Part shown: piece by piece, positions 22,953 through 34,523 of the stretch
How the letters are laid out: the number at the start of each line of letters is the position of its first letter
How positions within the stretch are numbered: the first letter of the stretch is position 1
Assembly (NCBI GenBank): GCA_025201765.1
Contig: MU623482.1
Location: forward strand, 1-64,000
DNA from: Daldinia sp. FL1419
Taxonomy: Eukaryota; Ascomycota; Sordariomycetes; Xylariales; Hypoxylaceae
Reading direction: 5' to 3'
Length of the DNA: 64,000 bases
The notes under the pieces: model-generated
Told to the model about the DNA's origin: nothing
The model's database searches: none
The model's input: only the letters and a program-made list of their open reading frames with translations
Program-made: the position numbers and the translations under genes

Positions 22953-24981
22953 ATGTCTGAATTTCTTGGGTACGTATTTCTCCTCGTGTTGCCTTGTTCC
23001 TCGAGCAGGACCCCGAAATGAGATGTTTACCCTCTGCTAACATGGCGCAAAACGCAGCTCTCGCATATCCCTCATCTCGAAGAGCGATATCCGGTAAACT
23101 TCCCCCCAAAGCAACGGTGTTGCGTTGGAGCCCCGCCTCTAATATTAATAGCTATTCGGGCGTTTTGCACGAGATCAATTCAGAAGAGTCGACTGTCTCT
23201 CTGGAAAATGTCAAATCCTTTGGTACCGAGGGCCGCAAAGGCAACCCAGAAGAGGAGATAGCACCTTCTGACCAGGTTTACGAATACATTGTCTTTCGCG
23301 GTAGTGACGTGAAGGATTTGCGTATCGAACAAGCTCCTGCTCCTCCCAAAGAGAACCAGCCCCCAAAGGTTCCAGATGACCCTGCTATCGTTGGAGTAAG
23401 TTACCTATCCCCTCACTTGATTCTACCATGTTATATAAATCCAATGCTATGACGAAACATTTCGGATGTAAAAATTTTTCATGTCTGAAAAGCGCAAAAA
23501 CCCCGTGTTGATATTTCCGTTGCCTTCCTTCTGAGCTATTATGGAATTTGAACATTTTTTAATGAATTGCCGAGACATCGTACTATGAAGCATTGATGCT
23601 AACTACATCTTCTCGACTATAGGCTCGTACCCGCCCTGCAGGTGCCATCCCGCCTGGTCCAGGAGCTCCAGGCTACGGCCAAAGTCCCTACCAGCCCAAC
23701 CCGTTCTATCCTCCGCCTCCTGGACAATGGGGACGTGGTGGCCCTGGTCCGGGTCAAGCCTTTCATGGAATGGCCTACCCGCCTCCTCCCGGTTGGTTTC
23801 CTCCTGGTCAGGGTTTCCCGGCTGGTGCACCTGGAGGTCCGGGCCCGTGGAATAGCTTCGGCTATCCACCGGGACCTGGCCCACAAGGACCTCAAGGACC
23901 TCAGGGGCAACAGGGACCTCCGGGCGTGCCTGGTCAAGGAATGAGGGGAACACCTCAGCAAGAGAACAATAAGCCTGCTCCTATCGGAGCTGGTGTCGAC
24001 AAACAAAGACTGGTTGGTAACCCCGCGGTTGATCTGCCTACGGAACCTAAGCCACTCGGGCAGCAACCTCTTCAGCCCGTTGCGACAAACGCAGCCCCGA
24101 CCCCACCTGTTGAATCGAAGCCTACCGCCGCAGAAGTCAAGGCTACTGCTGAATCGTTATCAACAACAAACGCCGCCCCTACTAATGCCGCCGAGAAGAA
24201 GGCTGTTCCCACCGGCCCAAAGAACAATCGAGTCCTTCCTGCAGTACCGATTCAGGCCGCAGTTACCCCGAAAACTGCCCCCCAAGTTACCGCCGCCGCT
24301 TCTACGGTTAAACCCGCAGGAGGGCCAGCCGCTTCCCAGGCTGCGCTTAAAGATGCTACTCAAGCTGCGAAGGAAGCAGTTGCCGTTGCAATGGCAAAGC
24401 TTAATAACCCTACTGCCGAACCTAGCATGCCTAACGGCAGTGCGATAGACAACTTGACCAAGAAGGTTAACGAGATGAGAATGAAAGCTACTGGGCCCTC
24501 TACAAATGGCAGAGGACGTGGTCGTGGTGGCCGTGGTGGCGGACAAGGCAAGGTCGACGTCCCAGATTCCGACTTCGACTTCGAAGCTGGCAATGCGAAA
24601 TTCAACAAGCAAGATCTCGTGAAGGAGGCTATTGCGGGTTCGCCCCTCGCTGAGGTTGCTCCTAATGCACCGGCCCCAGAGCAGACGCAGACTGATGATG
24701 CAGCACCTCCCGTCGCCTATAATAAGACTAAGTCGTTTTTCGATAACATCTCTAGCGAAGCGAAGGATCGCGCAGAGAACGGTGGCCAGAAGCCTGGCGG
24801 GCGCGAGTGGCGCGGTGAGGAGCAACGTAAGAACATGGAGACCTTTGGTCAAGGAAGTGTTGATGGTGGCTATCGTGGTGGTTACCGTGGTCGGGGTCGT
24901 GGCGGACGCGGCGGACCCCGCGGCCGTGGATTTGCACCTCGAGGAAGAGGGAACGGATTCCGCCAACCTGCAGCCCAATGA
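22953..24981 (+). CDS. SCD6: Scd6/Sum2/Lsm14-family mRNP protein
   Basis: RNA-granule protein that represses translation and promotes decapping through eIF4G and Dcp2/Dhh1 contacts. Exons are 22953-22969, 23058-23093, 23152-23395 and 23623-24981, about 551 residues. The tiny first two exons are needed to build the divergent Lsm fold: MSEFLG + SRISLISKSDIR + YSGVLHEINSEESTVSLENV. After it comes a Pro/Gly-rich stretch with collagen-like GPQGPQGPQ repeats. Next are Ala/Pro-rich linker, the DFDF box (VPDSDFDFEAGNAKFNKQ, about 412-430), the FFD box (KTKSFFDNISSEAKDR), the TFG box (REWRGEEQRKNMETFG) and RGG clusters to the end. All landmark boxes are present in the usual order. The RGG segments are likely arginine-methylated, as in yeast Scd6. 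Confidence 0.95.
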
Positions 24982-25720
24982 TTTTACGTCGATACGTCTA
25001 ACGCATGTGTATGTCGTATACTCGACAAATCGTCTTTACATTCATGACTTCCTACTGGTACCCTCCAACGCAACATCATTTTGCAGTGTATTACTACGGC
25101 AGTTGCATGATCTGGTTTTTCTTTTTCCACGCGCAGGAATTTGGTGGATAATGACGCGGTTTTGCCATGCTCAAGAGCTCGATAGGCATGATTTCAGTTG
25201 AGGCTCCTAGCAACGGCGTAAGGGTGGTTTGACAAGGGCAGGTATAATTCTTGCATTCGCATCACGAGCACGATCACACGATTTTACGTTCGAGACGAAA
25301 AAGGGGATATGGCAGTTTCGGCTCGAATGCTGGAAAAGGTTTCTTGCGGGGAGGCGTTGATACATACAAATGATTCTTGAGGCAACGATACTATATGTAC
25401 AGTGCTCAGGAGAGGACAAAACAAATACGATAATGAGCTTGATGTTTATGGCCTTGGCTTTCGAGTTGTACATAAGCTAAGCTATACAAGCTAATACGAA
25501 GTCATCAAGTCACTTTTTATTTCTTTCACTGCTGTGATTTACGATTGAACGTAGTAATTGATACTCCATGGTGTCTATTAGGTAGTTTCTATACTGTGAA
25601 CTTATACTTCCGGGTAAACATCCCTATAGAAGCAGTAATTAGTAGACGTACCAAAAGTAAGTTATCGTATGAGTATTAGGTAGTAGCATGTAATGGTTAG
25701 GGAGAGGTACGAGGGATAAC
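24982..25720. other. Convergent spacer between SCD6 and the NIT2-type gene
   Basis: 739 bp of 3' flanking DNA for two converging genes. No coding potential or repeats stand out. Confidence 0.5.
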
Positions 25721-26964
25721 TCACGTTCTCCTGACAAGCGGCATCTGCGCACGAACCTTTCCCCACAGCTCCAAGTCGATATCCACGATGCCCAGTTCGC
25801 CTACAGCCCCGTCCTCGGCCTCATGTCCACTCCGGTCCTCCCTTTCCCGCACACCCTTCAGTTCGAGCATAACGCGCCCCCAGGGATCGACGACGATGCT
25901 CCGGCCGTAGCTGACGCGGGGCGACTTGCCGGGGTTGTGGACGCCGACCTGGGCGGCGGCGACGACGTAGGACTGGGACTCGATGGCGCGGGCGCGGAGG
26001 AGCGTGGACCAGTGCGCGAGCCCCGTGGGAATGGTGAATGCGCTGGGGTAGAGCAGGATTTGGGCGGGGGCGTGCTGGGTGGTGGTTAGGTGCAGCGCGG
26101 CTTCGGGGAACCGCAGGTCGAAGCAGATCAGGCTGCCTAGGCGGCCGAGGGGGCTGGCGAAGGGCGGGGTGAATGCGGATCCGGCCTGGGTGGTGGTGGA
26201 TTCGCGGAGCGAGGCGTCGGGGTAGTCGAAGAGGTGGAGCTTGTCGTAGGAGGCGGAGGGGTGGAGGGAGCCGTCTGGGAGGATGTAGATTGTGCGGTTG
26301 TAGAGTTTCAGGGTTGCGGCGGCGGTCGTGCGGGGGTCTTGGGGGTCTGTTTCTTGCCCTTGCGGGGCGGAGGGGACGGAGGAGAGAACGGGGTTGGGGG
26401 GAGAAAGCGCGGGTGTGACGGTAACCGGGACGTGGATGCCGACGTGCACTGCGAGTTTGTGCTTTGCGGCTGCGGAGCGTAGGCCGAGGACGAAGGGGGA
26501 GGTGTGCAGGGGTTTGGCGAGGGAGAGGGATTCCTGGGCGGAGGAGCCGATGTAGTCGGATGCCTCGGGGAGGAAGAGGACCTGTTGGTGTTAGGCTGTT
26601 AGTTGCCCCTAATCACCCGGCATGAGATGCTCGTGCTTCTGAATAGCGCTATGAACAGGAGCCGCAGACTGCCCAGGCCCTACAACTTCGTACGCGAGCT
26701 ACTCATCCCACAGAGCCTATACACATAACGACCTCGAACACAGATACGTAAAAACAGAGCCCACGGCTTTACGTACTTTTGCCCCAGCAGCCGCAGCTTG
26801 GCCCACGAGCTTGACGCACTGCTCGAGGTTATGCGCCATCGAGTTGGACGAGCATATTTGCCCTATCGCCTGCAGGATGGTTAGCGACTTTGTGCTTCCT
26901 CTCAACTTTACGGATCCAAGATGTTATTATAATATCGTGATCTTCATCTTACCGCCTTGGCCAT
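25721..26964 (-). CDS. NIT2: Nitrilase-superfamily amidase (deaminated glutathione amidase, Nit2/Nit1 type)
   Basis: Hydrolyses deaminated glutathione, a repair product of transaminase side reactions, if it follows the family. Minus-strand exons are 26964-26953 (12 nt, MAKA), 26869-26777 and 26581-25721, about 321 residues. The catalytic triad is visible: E41 in LFLPEASDY, K149 in SYDKLHLFD and C188 in LICFDLRFPE. GYSxGRS-like VSYGRSIVVDPWG and QSYVVAAAQ complete the fold. A Ser/Pro/Gln-rich insertion (about residues 92-122) is longer than in yeast. DNA over the gene is markedly GC-rich. The start depends on the very short first exon, supported by a GTAAGA donor and a TGCAG acceptor joining KAAIGQICSS. 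An alternative exact function within the omega-amidase/Nit group is possible. Confidence 0.87.
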
Positions 26965-28160
26965 TGTCCGCACTATATCATATAACTTAGGTAGGTAACT
27001 TGGATGTCTTCCGTCCCAATCTCGAATCGGAATTTAGATAAGTTGTCGTAATGTAGAGAGAGAAATCTAGGAAATCTATAAAATAATTAAATCCCCCGAC
27101 GAAACACGCCAAGTAACTGACCCCGTGCTGTACTTTCTAAACTTACAGTCAAATGCGGTGATGTCGGGAAATAAAATATAACTATATCAAGCCATTCGGA
27201 CGTTTCTTGACGTGATGTCAAATTGATGTCGAATCGGAGAAGGCCTGGACTTTAATTCCCCACTTCCGCCCGACGTCTTGTCTTGTTTTACAATAGGGGC
27301 AAAACCGAGGCTCAAGGCAACATCTATACTCCTACCTCCACGTAAACATCAAAACACGTAATTATGAATTCTGGGCGAATAGAGTAGACGGACGATCAAT
27401 GATTACGGGAATCGTGAATATATACCATTTCACCAAGTGCGTACGTACGTACGCCACGCATCACGGCACTGCTATAAACGTAGACGTAAAAAAAGAAAAC
27501 CCTCATCGCAAATGCGCTCGCGCGTATTTCACTGACCATTCTCGTGAACCATCTAGCTAGAATATCTAGGTACGCAGCCCAGACAAAAACAAGGAACGGG
27601 TATTTTTATCCCCCTCTATCCAGATCCTGGCTGTCGGACATATCCTTCTGATCCTCTCTGGTCGACCAGCCTTGGGCTTGGTTTTGGCTGGTTACTAGTC
27701 GGGGTAGAAACGCAAAACAGAATTATACCTAGGCCTGGAGGGCTCTCTCCATCTCGTTTGTACCGCTTCAACTCTCAACGCACTTTCGAGGCCGTTCCTT
27801 CACGAAACCTCTCCCCTCGCTACATCGACCAATCCGTCGTTTCTTTCCCCTTGTCTGCTCGGGCTAGGAGGCGGATGGGGGTTGAATCTGAAATCAGTAA
27901 TAAAAAAATGCAAAAGCCAACCGTGCCCCTCTTGTTATGCCCTCTGATGCCAACGCCTGGCTGTGAAATGTAGAAATATGTATACCAGTACAACGCGAAG
28001 TCTTTAGAGGGTATAATATTTCCCTCCTTTTGGAAAAGTAGACTTGACCCCTTTTTTCATCTCATTACCCGGCCAGATATACGTAAGACTTGTCTCGGAA
28101 GTGTGAATTTTTTTGGTGTATCGTTATTTTCCTCAAAGCCTTCAAACAGGCCGCCTACCC
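26965..28160. other. 1.2-kb region between NIT2-type gene and TAF4
   Basis: It contains the promoter side of the NIT2-type gene and the 3' flank of TAF4. A CGTACGTACGTACG string lies at about 27440. Only short frames occur, without gene-like features. Confidence 0.5.
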
Positions 28161-30163
28161 TCACGACGTATTCTCCACTGTCCCCTTGGCGGACCTATCC
28201 AGGATATCGTAAGCCTGCTGCAAAGCCTTCATGTCGAATCCTCGCTCTTCTATCACGACGACCCAGTCACGAAGCTGGATATTCTTTCCTTTATCCGAAT
28301 CCTCGCGGAATTGCCCGAGATGTGTGACGCCCGCCTTCGTCAGGGGTCCACGAGGAGCCTTGCTGCTAACTGCGGTTGTGGAACCTGGCGTGCCCGGTGC
28401 GCCCGTAGCTTGAGGTCGAGGAGTGCTTGCGCCGCTGCCTGGGCCGCCGGAATTCGTCATCCACGAATATTTCTTCTTCTTACCCCCAGCGAACAGACCC
28501 AACGTTTGGTTCACAGTCGTACTGCTTGCCTCCGCGAGTTTCGCTGCTTTCTTGCTCTCCTTTTTTGTGGGCGCTTTTACTTCACCCGAATCCGCAGCCA
28601 TAGATCCAGGTGTGCCCGGCGCTACGGACCCAGCTCGTGACGTGTTATCACCGCCTTCCTTGTCCTTTTCGGCGCTCTTCTCCATACGCTTTAGCCGCTT
28701 TCTTAGGCGAGCCTCTTCGGCACTACGCGCCTCCTTCACGGTTTCCGTCATGGCTTCTACCATGGGGTTGGTGAGAGAGACTTCCGAGACGGGCGTTGGT
28801 AGACCATTGCTTAGTTCGTCCGCCGAACCTAGAAATCACAATTAGTTATACGAAATACGAACAGAAGCTTTACGGTTGAGAAGTCCATACGTTTGAGTGG
28901 GTTTGTGCGGGGGCTAACCGCGCTCTCCGCACCCGTCCGCGGGCCCTCGCCCTGGGCTCCGTTCGCATCAGCCGGCGCCGTAGCGGCTGCGTCAAGCCAT
29001 TCCGGAGGCACTGCGCCGTGCGCGGTCTTTTGCCGGGTGGTAGCAATCCTGTTGGCATCGCCGACCAGCTCTCGGAGATGTTGTTTAGTGCTTATCGACA
29101 GCAACGCAATTTGATCCACAAGAAAAGCGTCATGTGGAATGAATGATCCGAGGGTCTGCACCATGGTGCCGTCATGGCTCTTCTGATACATGACCTTAAT
29201 CTCCGGCTTGGAGCCGGCAGGGCTAGCCATCTTTCCCATGTACCGTCCCCCGTCGGGCTTTAAGTCGACGTTCAAGCCGAGACCGTACTTGTTGGCTATA
29301 TCATGCATTCTTTTGTGCACTACGCCTGGCTCCAACAGGTAGCTGGATATTTCCTGACTCCTAGTCCGGGCAAGTCGCGCTGCTGCTTCATTCCAGGCTC
29401 TGTCTGCACTCTCTACGGCAAGCTCCTCCTGCGTTTTCGCATTGGTGGGTTGCGCAGGTTGATTGGCGGGACCAGCTCCATACAAAGTCTCGGGTCCGCC
29501 AGGCGGATAATTAGGAAATCCTCTACTTTCCAAATTATTCAAATACTCTGCCTCCTCTTCCAGATCAATACCGGTGCCTACAAGCATATCGTCCACGTCG
29601 TATGTGACGTCCGCCTTGGCCGACGTGGGCTTGAGACCCTGTCTTGTCGCATCGTTGGACGAAAAAGACCCCGCCGGGTTCATAGTCGGTGGTCCCATAT
29701 TGGTGATGACCGGGGGCGCCGGAGCAATATAGGGGGTATTAGCAGGAACCGGCGCAAGTTTCGCGTTGGAATAAGGCGCGTGGCTAGCGTTAGGAGTCTG
29801 CGGTTGAGGTGATGCTAGAGGAGGTGTTGACACAGCAGTTGGCATCGTGAGTGTCATTCCAACAGATGCAGATCGGCCGTTCGGTTGTTGATAGGGCGTG
29901 TTGTAAGTTGTCGCTGCTGTAGGAGGGGCTTGGTTGATGTTCTGATTTGGAGCGGGAACTGGTGAGGCTAAAGTCATCGGTGTAGTCGCCGGGGTGGTAG
30001 CTCGAGGACTTGGGGCATAATTCGGGTAGGGTGAACCTGGATTCGAAGGAGGCCCGGGGGATAATCTAGCTCGTTTATTAGGCGGTAGAGGGTAGGTTTG
30101 ATTCGGAGAATGCTGTTGAGGTGAGAACTGCCTCGGAGGCATGGTGGGTTGTGGGTGCGACAT
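28161..30163 (-). CDS. TAF4: Transcription initiation factor TFIID subunit 4 (TAF4)
   Basis: Histone-fold TFIID subunit that pairs with TAF12 during RNA polymerase II pre-initiation complex assembly. Minus-strand exons are 30163-28891 and 28828-28161, about 646 residues. The first 160 residues are Pro/Gln/Thr-rich and disordered. Conserved TAF4 C-terminal domain blocks include DVDDMLVGTGIDLEEE, AVESADRAWNEAAARLARTR, PHDAFLVDQIALLSISTKQHLREL and, after the intron, VEAMTETVKEARSAEEARLRKRLKRMEK. A Lys/Ser/Gly-rich linker leads to GQFREDSDKGKNIQLRDWV and a final helix. The 62-nt intron splits an Arg codon. Without splicing, the frame ends at once after the donor. It is divergent from YSH1. Confidence 0.92.
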
Positions 30164-31437
30164 GACGACAATCTATCGAATGGAACGAGATCGTGTGGGG
30201 GGTATTAGAATATAATGTAGTCAGTTATAGTAAGAAGGAAAATCCCTTGGTCGAAAAGACAATGTACGATAAACTAGAGAAAAATAAAAATAAAACCCTT
30301 CTTCAACACGCTCCCTGAACCTGGACAGGCACAGAGCCTGTCACAATCAACCGGCCGAAACCCATCCGACGGTGTACAAAGTAAGGTGTAAGGATAAGTA
30401 TTGGAAAGGCGATGCAAAGGCGACAAATGCGATGTGGGCTAAGGTCGAAACCAATGAGAGAGTCGAGAGGCGCGTCGAGGCGGTGGTGGTTGGAGATGGG
30501 ATAGATACCTTATGTTTGGGATGAATTGAGGAGGCGATCTTATTATTAGACTTTCAGCAACACAAGAGAAAAAGCTCCTGTTTCCCCATTGGAAAGATTT
30601 CTTGTACTGTAGTACCCGACACACGGTCCCCACAACTTTCCTTTTACCTTTAGTTAGGTACTGAGGTACCTATCTTCTGCCTTTAGATGCCTCAGGACCT
30701 CGGGCATGTACTGATTTTTTATGTACTTGAAGACACGCTAAAAATGTACCTGTCGCGCCTACACGTATGTACCTGGCTGCACCTAACAGGCCAAGTTAAA
30801 ATCTTTTTGGTCTTAATTTTTGCATAGTTAGTATTAGGTAACTATGTTCCATCCCTGGGATGTTTTGGAATCGGATCAATCAAGTGCCGATGTAGGAGAG
30901 CCTCAAAAGAGGATTTTCGCTACGTACCTAGGTACATGCATTGGACGTACGCGCGACGCGGTAAATTTAATTTAGGTTCGCCTACCTACTGATTGCAGGC
31001 AAACAGGCCTGACAGGCACCTACCTACTCCAAATTGTCACCACCGCAGCTAGGTACTATGTAGGTACCAGGCATACATTACGTACCTACCTACCGCTAGT
31101 TAGTTAACAGAACAATTCATAGTTACCAGTTGCATTTTCTCTTTTTCAACCCACTTTAGATAACCTTTCAACTTTCCATCTTGGTTCTTTTTTATTTTAA
31201 TTAACTATTTTCGTCCATGCCATCACTTCGTGCAATGTTCCCTTCGTGAGATGATATCCGTCGTGCGCCGGTCCGTTAACAATCACAGCGCAATTATACG
31301 CTAGATTGCATTCCTTTCTTTCCTTTCCTATCTAGTGTCGCTAACAAACATAATTTTGGTGGTCCGAAATCAAACAGTGTCAAACAGCACAACGCCGACA
31401 ACACCCCGTTGCGCAACTCTTAGAGATCTACAAAGCC
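30164..31437. promoter_or_regulatory. Divergent promoter region, TAF4 and YSH1
   Basis: 1,274 bp between two outward-facing start codons. It has several TAGGTACC/ACCTACC clusters (about 30655-30670, 30925-30935, 31015-31095) and a T/C-rich leader before YSH1. No gene is seen. Confidence 0.5.
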
Positions 31438-34400
31438 ATGGCATCCAAGCGTAAGGCTTCGGCTATGGCAGCCTCGGCCGTCGACGAGGAACCTGTAGAC
31501 CCGTCAGATGAATTGATGTTTCTTTGTCTAGGAGGAGGGAACGAAGTCGGTAGATCATGCCATATCATCCAGTACAAAGGAAAGACAGTCATGGTAAGTC
31601 ATCATCGAGTTTGACGTCTATCCACTTGTATCGTATAGCTCTAGCTAATAAAATATTGTTATATAGCTCGATGCTGGCCAACATCCTGCGTACGATGGCC
31701 TAGCCGCTCTGCCCTTCTTCGACGATTTCGACCTGAGCACTGTCGACGTTCTCCTAATCAGCCAGTAAGTTCATCCTTCCGATCCTTGTTATATGCAATA
31801 CAGCTGTGGATGATCGAGGGCTTCGTATCTGTTGGAGTGGAAAGCGATGGTATCATGCCTAAGTACTTGCGCATGCTTGCGATTTTGTTCTCTTGTATTC
31901 AGCTATCAATAAAATATATTACCCCGTCGCCCAGCTGATATCCCCCTCTTGAGTGCTGTGATGTCCATTGCGATGGCCGACCTCCTACGGCTCTTAGTTT
32001 TGGTGCTCTATACGTTCCGGGAAGTATGCTGACATGAGCCAAGTTTTCATATAGACCACGCCGCATCTCTTCCCTACGTTTTGGCGAAGACCAATTTCAG
32101 AGGCAGGGTCTTCATGACACATCCAACCAAGGCTATTTACAAATGGCTCATTCAGGATAGCGTCCGAGTCGGCAACACGTCGTCAAATCCTACAACGCAG
32201 CCCGTCTACACGGAGCAGGACCATTTGAACACCTTCTCCCAGATTGAGGCGATCGATTATCACACGACTCATACTATATCCTCTATTCGAATTACTCCTT
32301 ATCCTGCTGGTCATGTACTGGGTGCCGCGATGTTTCTCATAGAGATAGCTGGGCTGAACATATTCTTCACGGGTGACTATTCTCGAGAGCAGGACAGACA
32401 TTTGGTATCTGCAGAGGTTCCTAGAGGCATTAAGATCGATGTGCTTATCACTGAATCGACTTATGGAGTATCGACGCACGTCCCTAGATTGGAGAGGGAA
32501 CAAGCGTTGATGAAGTCGATCACTGGTATCATCAACCGGGGCGGGCGGGTTCTAATGCCCGTATTCGCTCTAGGTAGAGCCCAAGAACTGTTGCTAATTT
32601 TAGACGAATACTGGGGTAAGCATCAGGAGTTCCAAAAGATTCCCATCTACTACGCCAGTAACCTGGCAAGAAAGTGTATGGTCGTATACCAGACATATAT
32701 TGGAGCGATGAACGACAATATTAAACGGCTCTTCCGGGAACGTATGGCGGAAGCGGAGGCTGTGGGAGACGGCGCGGGTAAAAACGGACCTTGGGATTTC
32801 AAGTATATTAGATCTCTGAAAAGTCTGGACAGGTTCGACGACGTGGGCAGCTGCGTTATGCTGGCTAGCCCCGGTATGTTGCAGAACGGGATCAGCAGAG
32901 AATTGCTAGAGAGGTGGGCGCCTAGTGATAAAAACGGAGTGATTATTACGGGTTATAGCGTCGAAGGCACCATGGCCAAGTATATCGTCCAAGAGCCCGA
33001 TCAAATTCAAGCCGTCATGTCGAGAAGCGTCAATGCTGCTCGGAGAGCACCTGGGGCTGATAGCGAAAAGGTTATGATACCTCGGAGATGTAGCGTTGCA
33101 GAATACTCTTTCGCCGCCCATGTCGACGGACAGGAAAATAAAGATTTCATCGAAGAAGTTGCAGCGCCTGTAGTGGTAAGTTGTGCCCCTGGTACCTCTC
33201 CGTAGAGTGTTTTCTCCCCGCCTCCCCTCCCCCCTATTTTCTTATCTTCCTATTTTCCTATTTCCCTATTTTTCTTTTCTTGTTTACTAACAAACATCCC
33301 CCCCTTCCCTGCCATTAGATTTTGGTACACGGCGAGCAGCATAACATGATGCGGCTTAAGTCCAAGCTGTTGTCGTTGAACGCGGGGAAAACAGAAAAGG
33401 TCAAAGTTTTTAGTCCTAGAAACTGCGAAGAGTTACGAATTCCATTCAAGACCGATAAGGTTGCTAAGGTAGTCGGCAAACTTGCATCGATACCTATTCC
33501 AAATCAATTACCTTCTCCTAACGATCAAAATACCGAACTGGTAGCAGGAGTCATCGTTCAGAACGACTTTAAGATGTCTCTAATGGATCCCGAAGACTTG
33601 CGCGAATACGCAGGTCTCACGACTTCTACTATCGCGTGTCGACAGCGATTCACTCTGAGCGCGGCCGGTATCGACCTGATCAAATGGGCCCTCGAAGGCA
33701 CTTTCGGCAGCATCGACGAACTTCCCGAGACTAAGAATCGCAAGGAAGTTGCTGATGGCGAGGAGACCAACGGGGATGACAACAAAGCTGATGCAGATGA
33801 AGAGATTGCCCAGCTCGTTGCGTCTTACCTGATCATGGGTTGCGTCACGGTGCGATATCGCAGCAACGGCGAGGTGGAATTGGAATGGGAAGGCAACATG
33901 CTAAACGATGGCATTGCCGACGCCGTCATGGCAGTTTTACTATCCGTCGAGAGCAGCCCTGCTGCTGTGAAGCGTAAGCAAGATGCCCCCTCGTCAGCCT
34001 GACGCAAACTATTTCCCATCTTATTTTTCTACTGCTTACACGTGTACAAATTTGTTTAGGATCCGCGGACAAGCATTCCCACTCCCACCAGCTACCGGCC
34101 CGCAACCCTCACGCCAACTTGACCCCGGAGGAGCGCCTTGAACGCTTGTTCATGTTCCTCGAGGCACAGTTCGGAGCCGACGCGGTTACCCCCGTTGCCG
34201 TGCCCAAACTTCCGCCCTTGGTTAAGGACAAGAAGCCAAAGAAGTCGGACGACGACGAAGACGCTGCTTCCGATGCGTCCATGGAGTTGTCGGACGATGG
34301 AGACGAGGAGGAGCGTCTGCTGGAGCTACGACAGAAGACAGAACTCGAACGCCTGCACAAGATTGGCATTCCCGTACCGGGCGTCACCATCAAGGTGGAC

Positions 34401-34523
34401 AAGATGGTAGCTACGGTCTGGCTCGAGGATCTCGAGGTGGAGTGTTCCCACAAGGTGTTCGCCGACCGGGTTCGGGCTGTTGTAGAACGAGCTGTCGAGG
34501 TCACGGCGCCGCTCTGGGGCTGA
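31438..34523 (+). CDS. YSH1: CPSF73-type mRNA 3'-end endonuclease Ysh1
   Basis: Metallo-beta-lactamase/beta-CASP nuclease that cuts pre-mRNA before polyadenylation within the cleavage and polyadenylation factor. Five exons fit: 31438-31593, 31667-31764, 32044-33175, 33319-33973 and 34060-34523, about 834 residues. The N-terminus has FLCLGGGNEVGRSC. The zinc-binding H85-x-H87-x-D89-H90 (SHFHIDHA) is assembled across the 279-nt second intron, using an unusual AAG acceptor at 32041-32043 after a GCTGACA branch site. ITESTYG, PVFALGRAQELL, MLASPGMLQNG and ITGYSVEGT are beta-CASP landmarks. HGEQHNMMRLK begins exon 4. The C-terminal domain (TPEERLERLFMFLEAQFG, WLEDLEVECSHKVFADRV) binds Mpe1/Cft2-side partners in yeast. 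An acidic Asp/Glu linker separates the halves of the C-terminus. Confidence 0.95.

Noticed and set aside
24160..24978. 272-codon antisense frame opposite SCD6
   Set aside because: It is the shadow of a repetitive Ala/Pro/Gly-rich coding sequence; the sense strand has clear Scd6 boxes.
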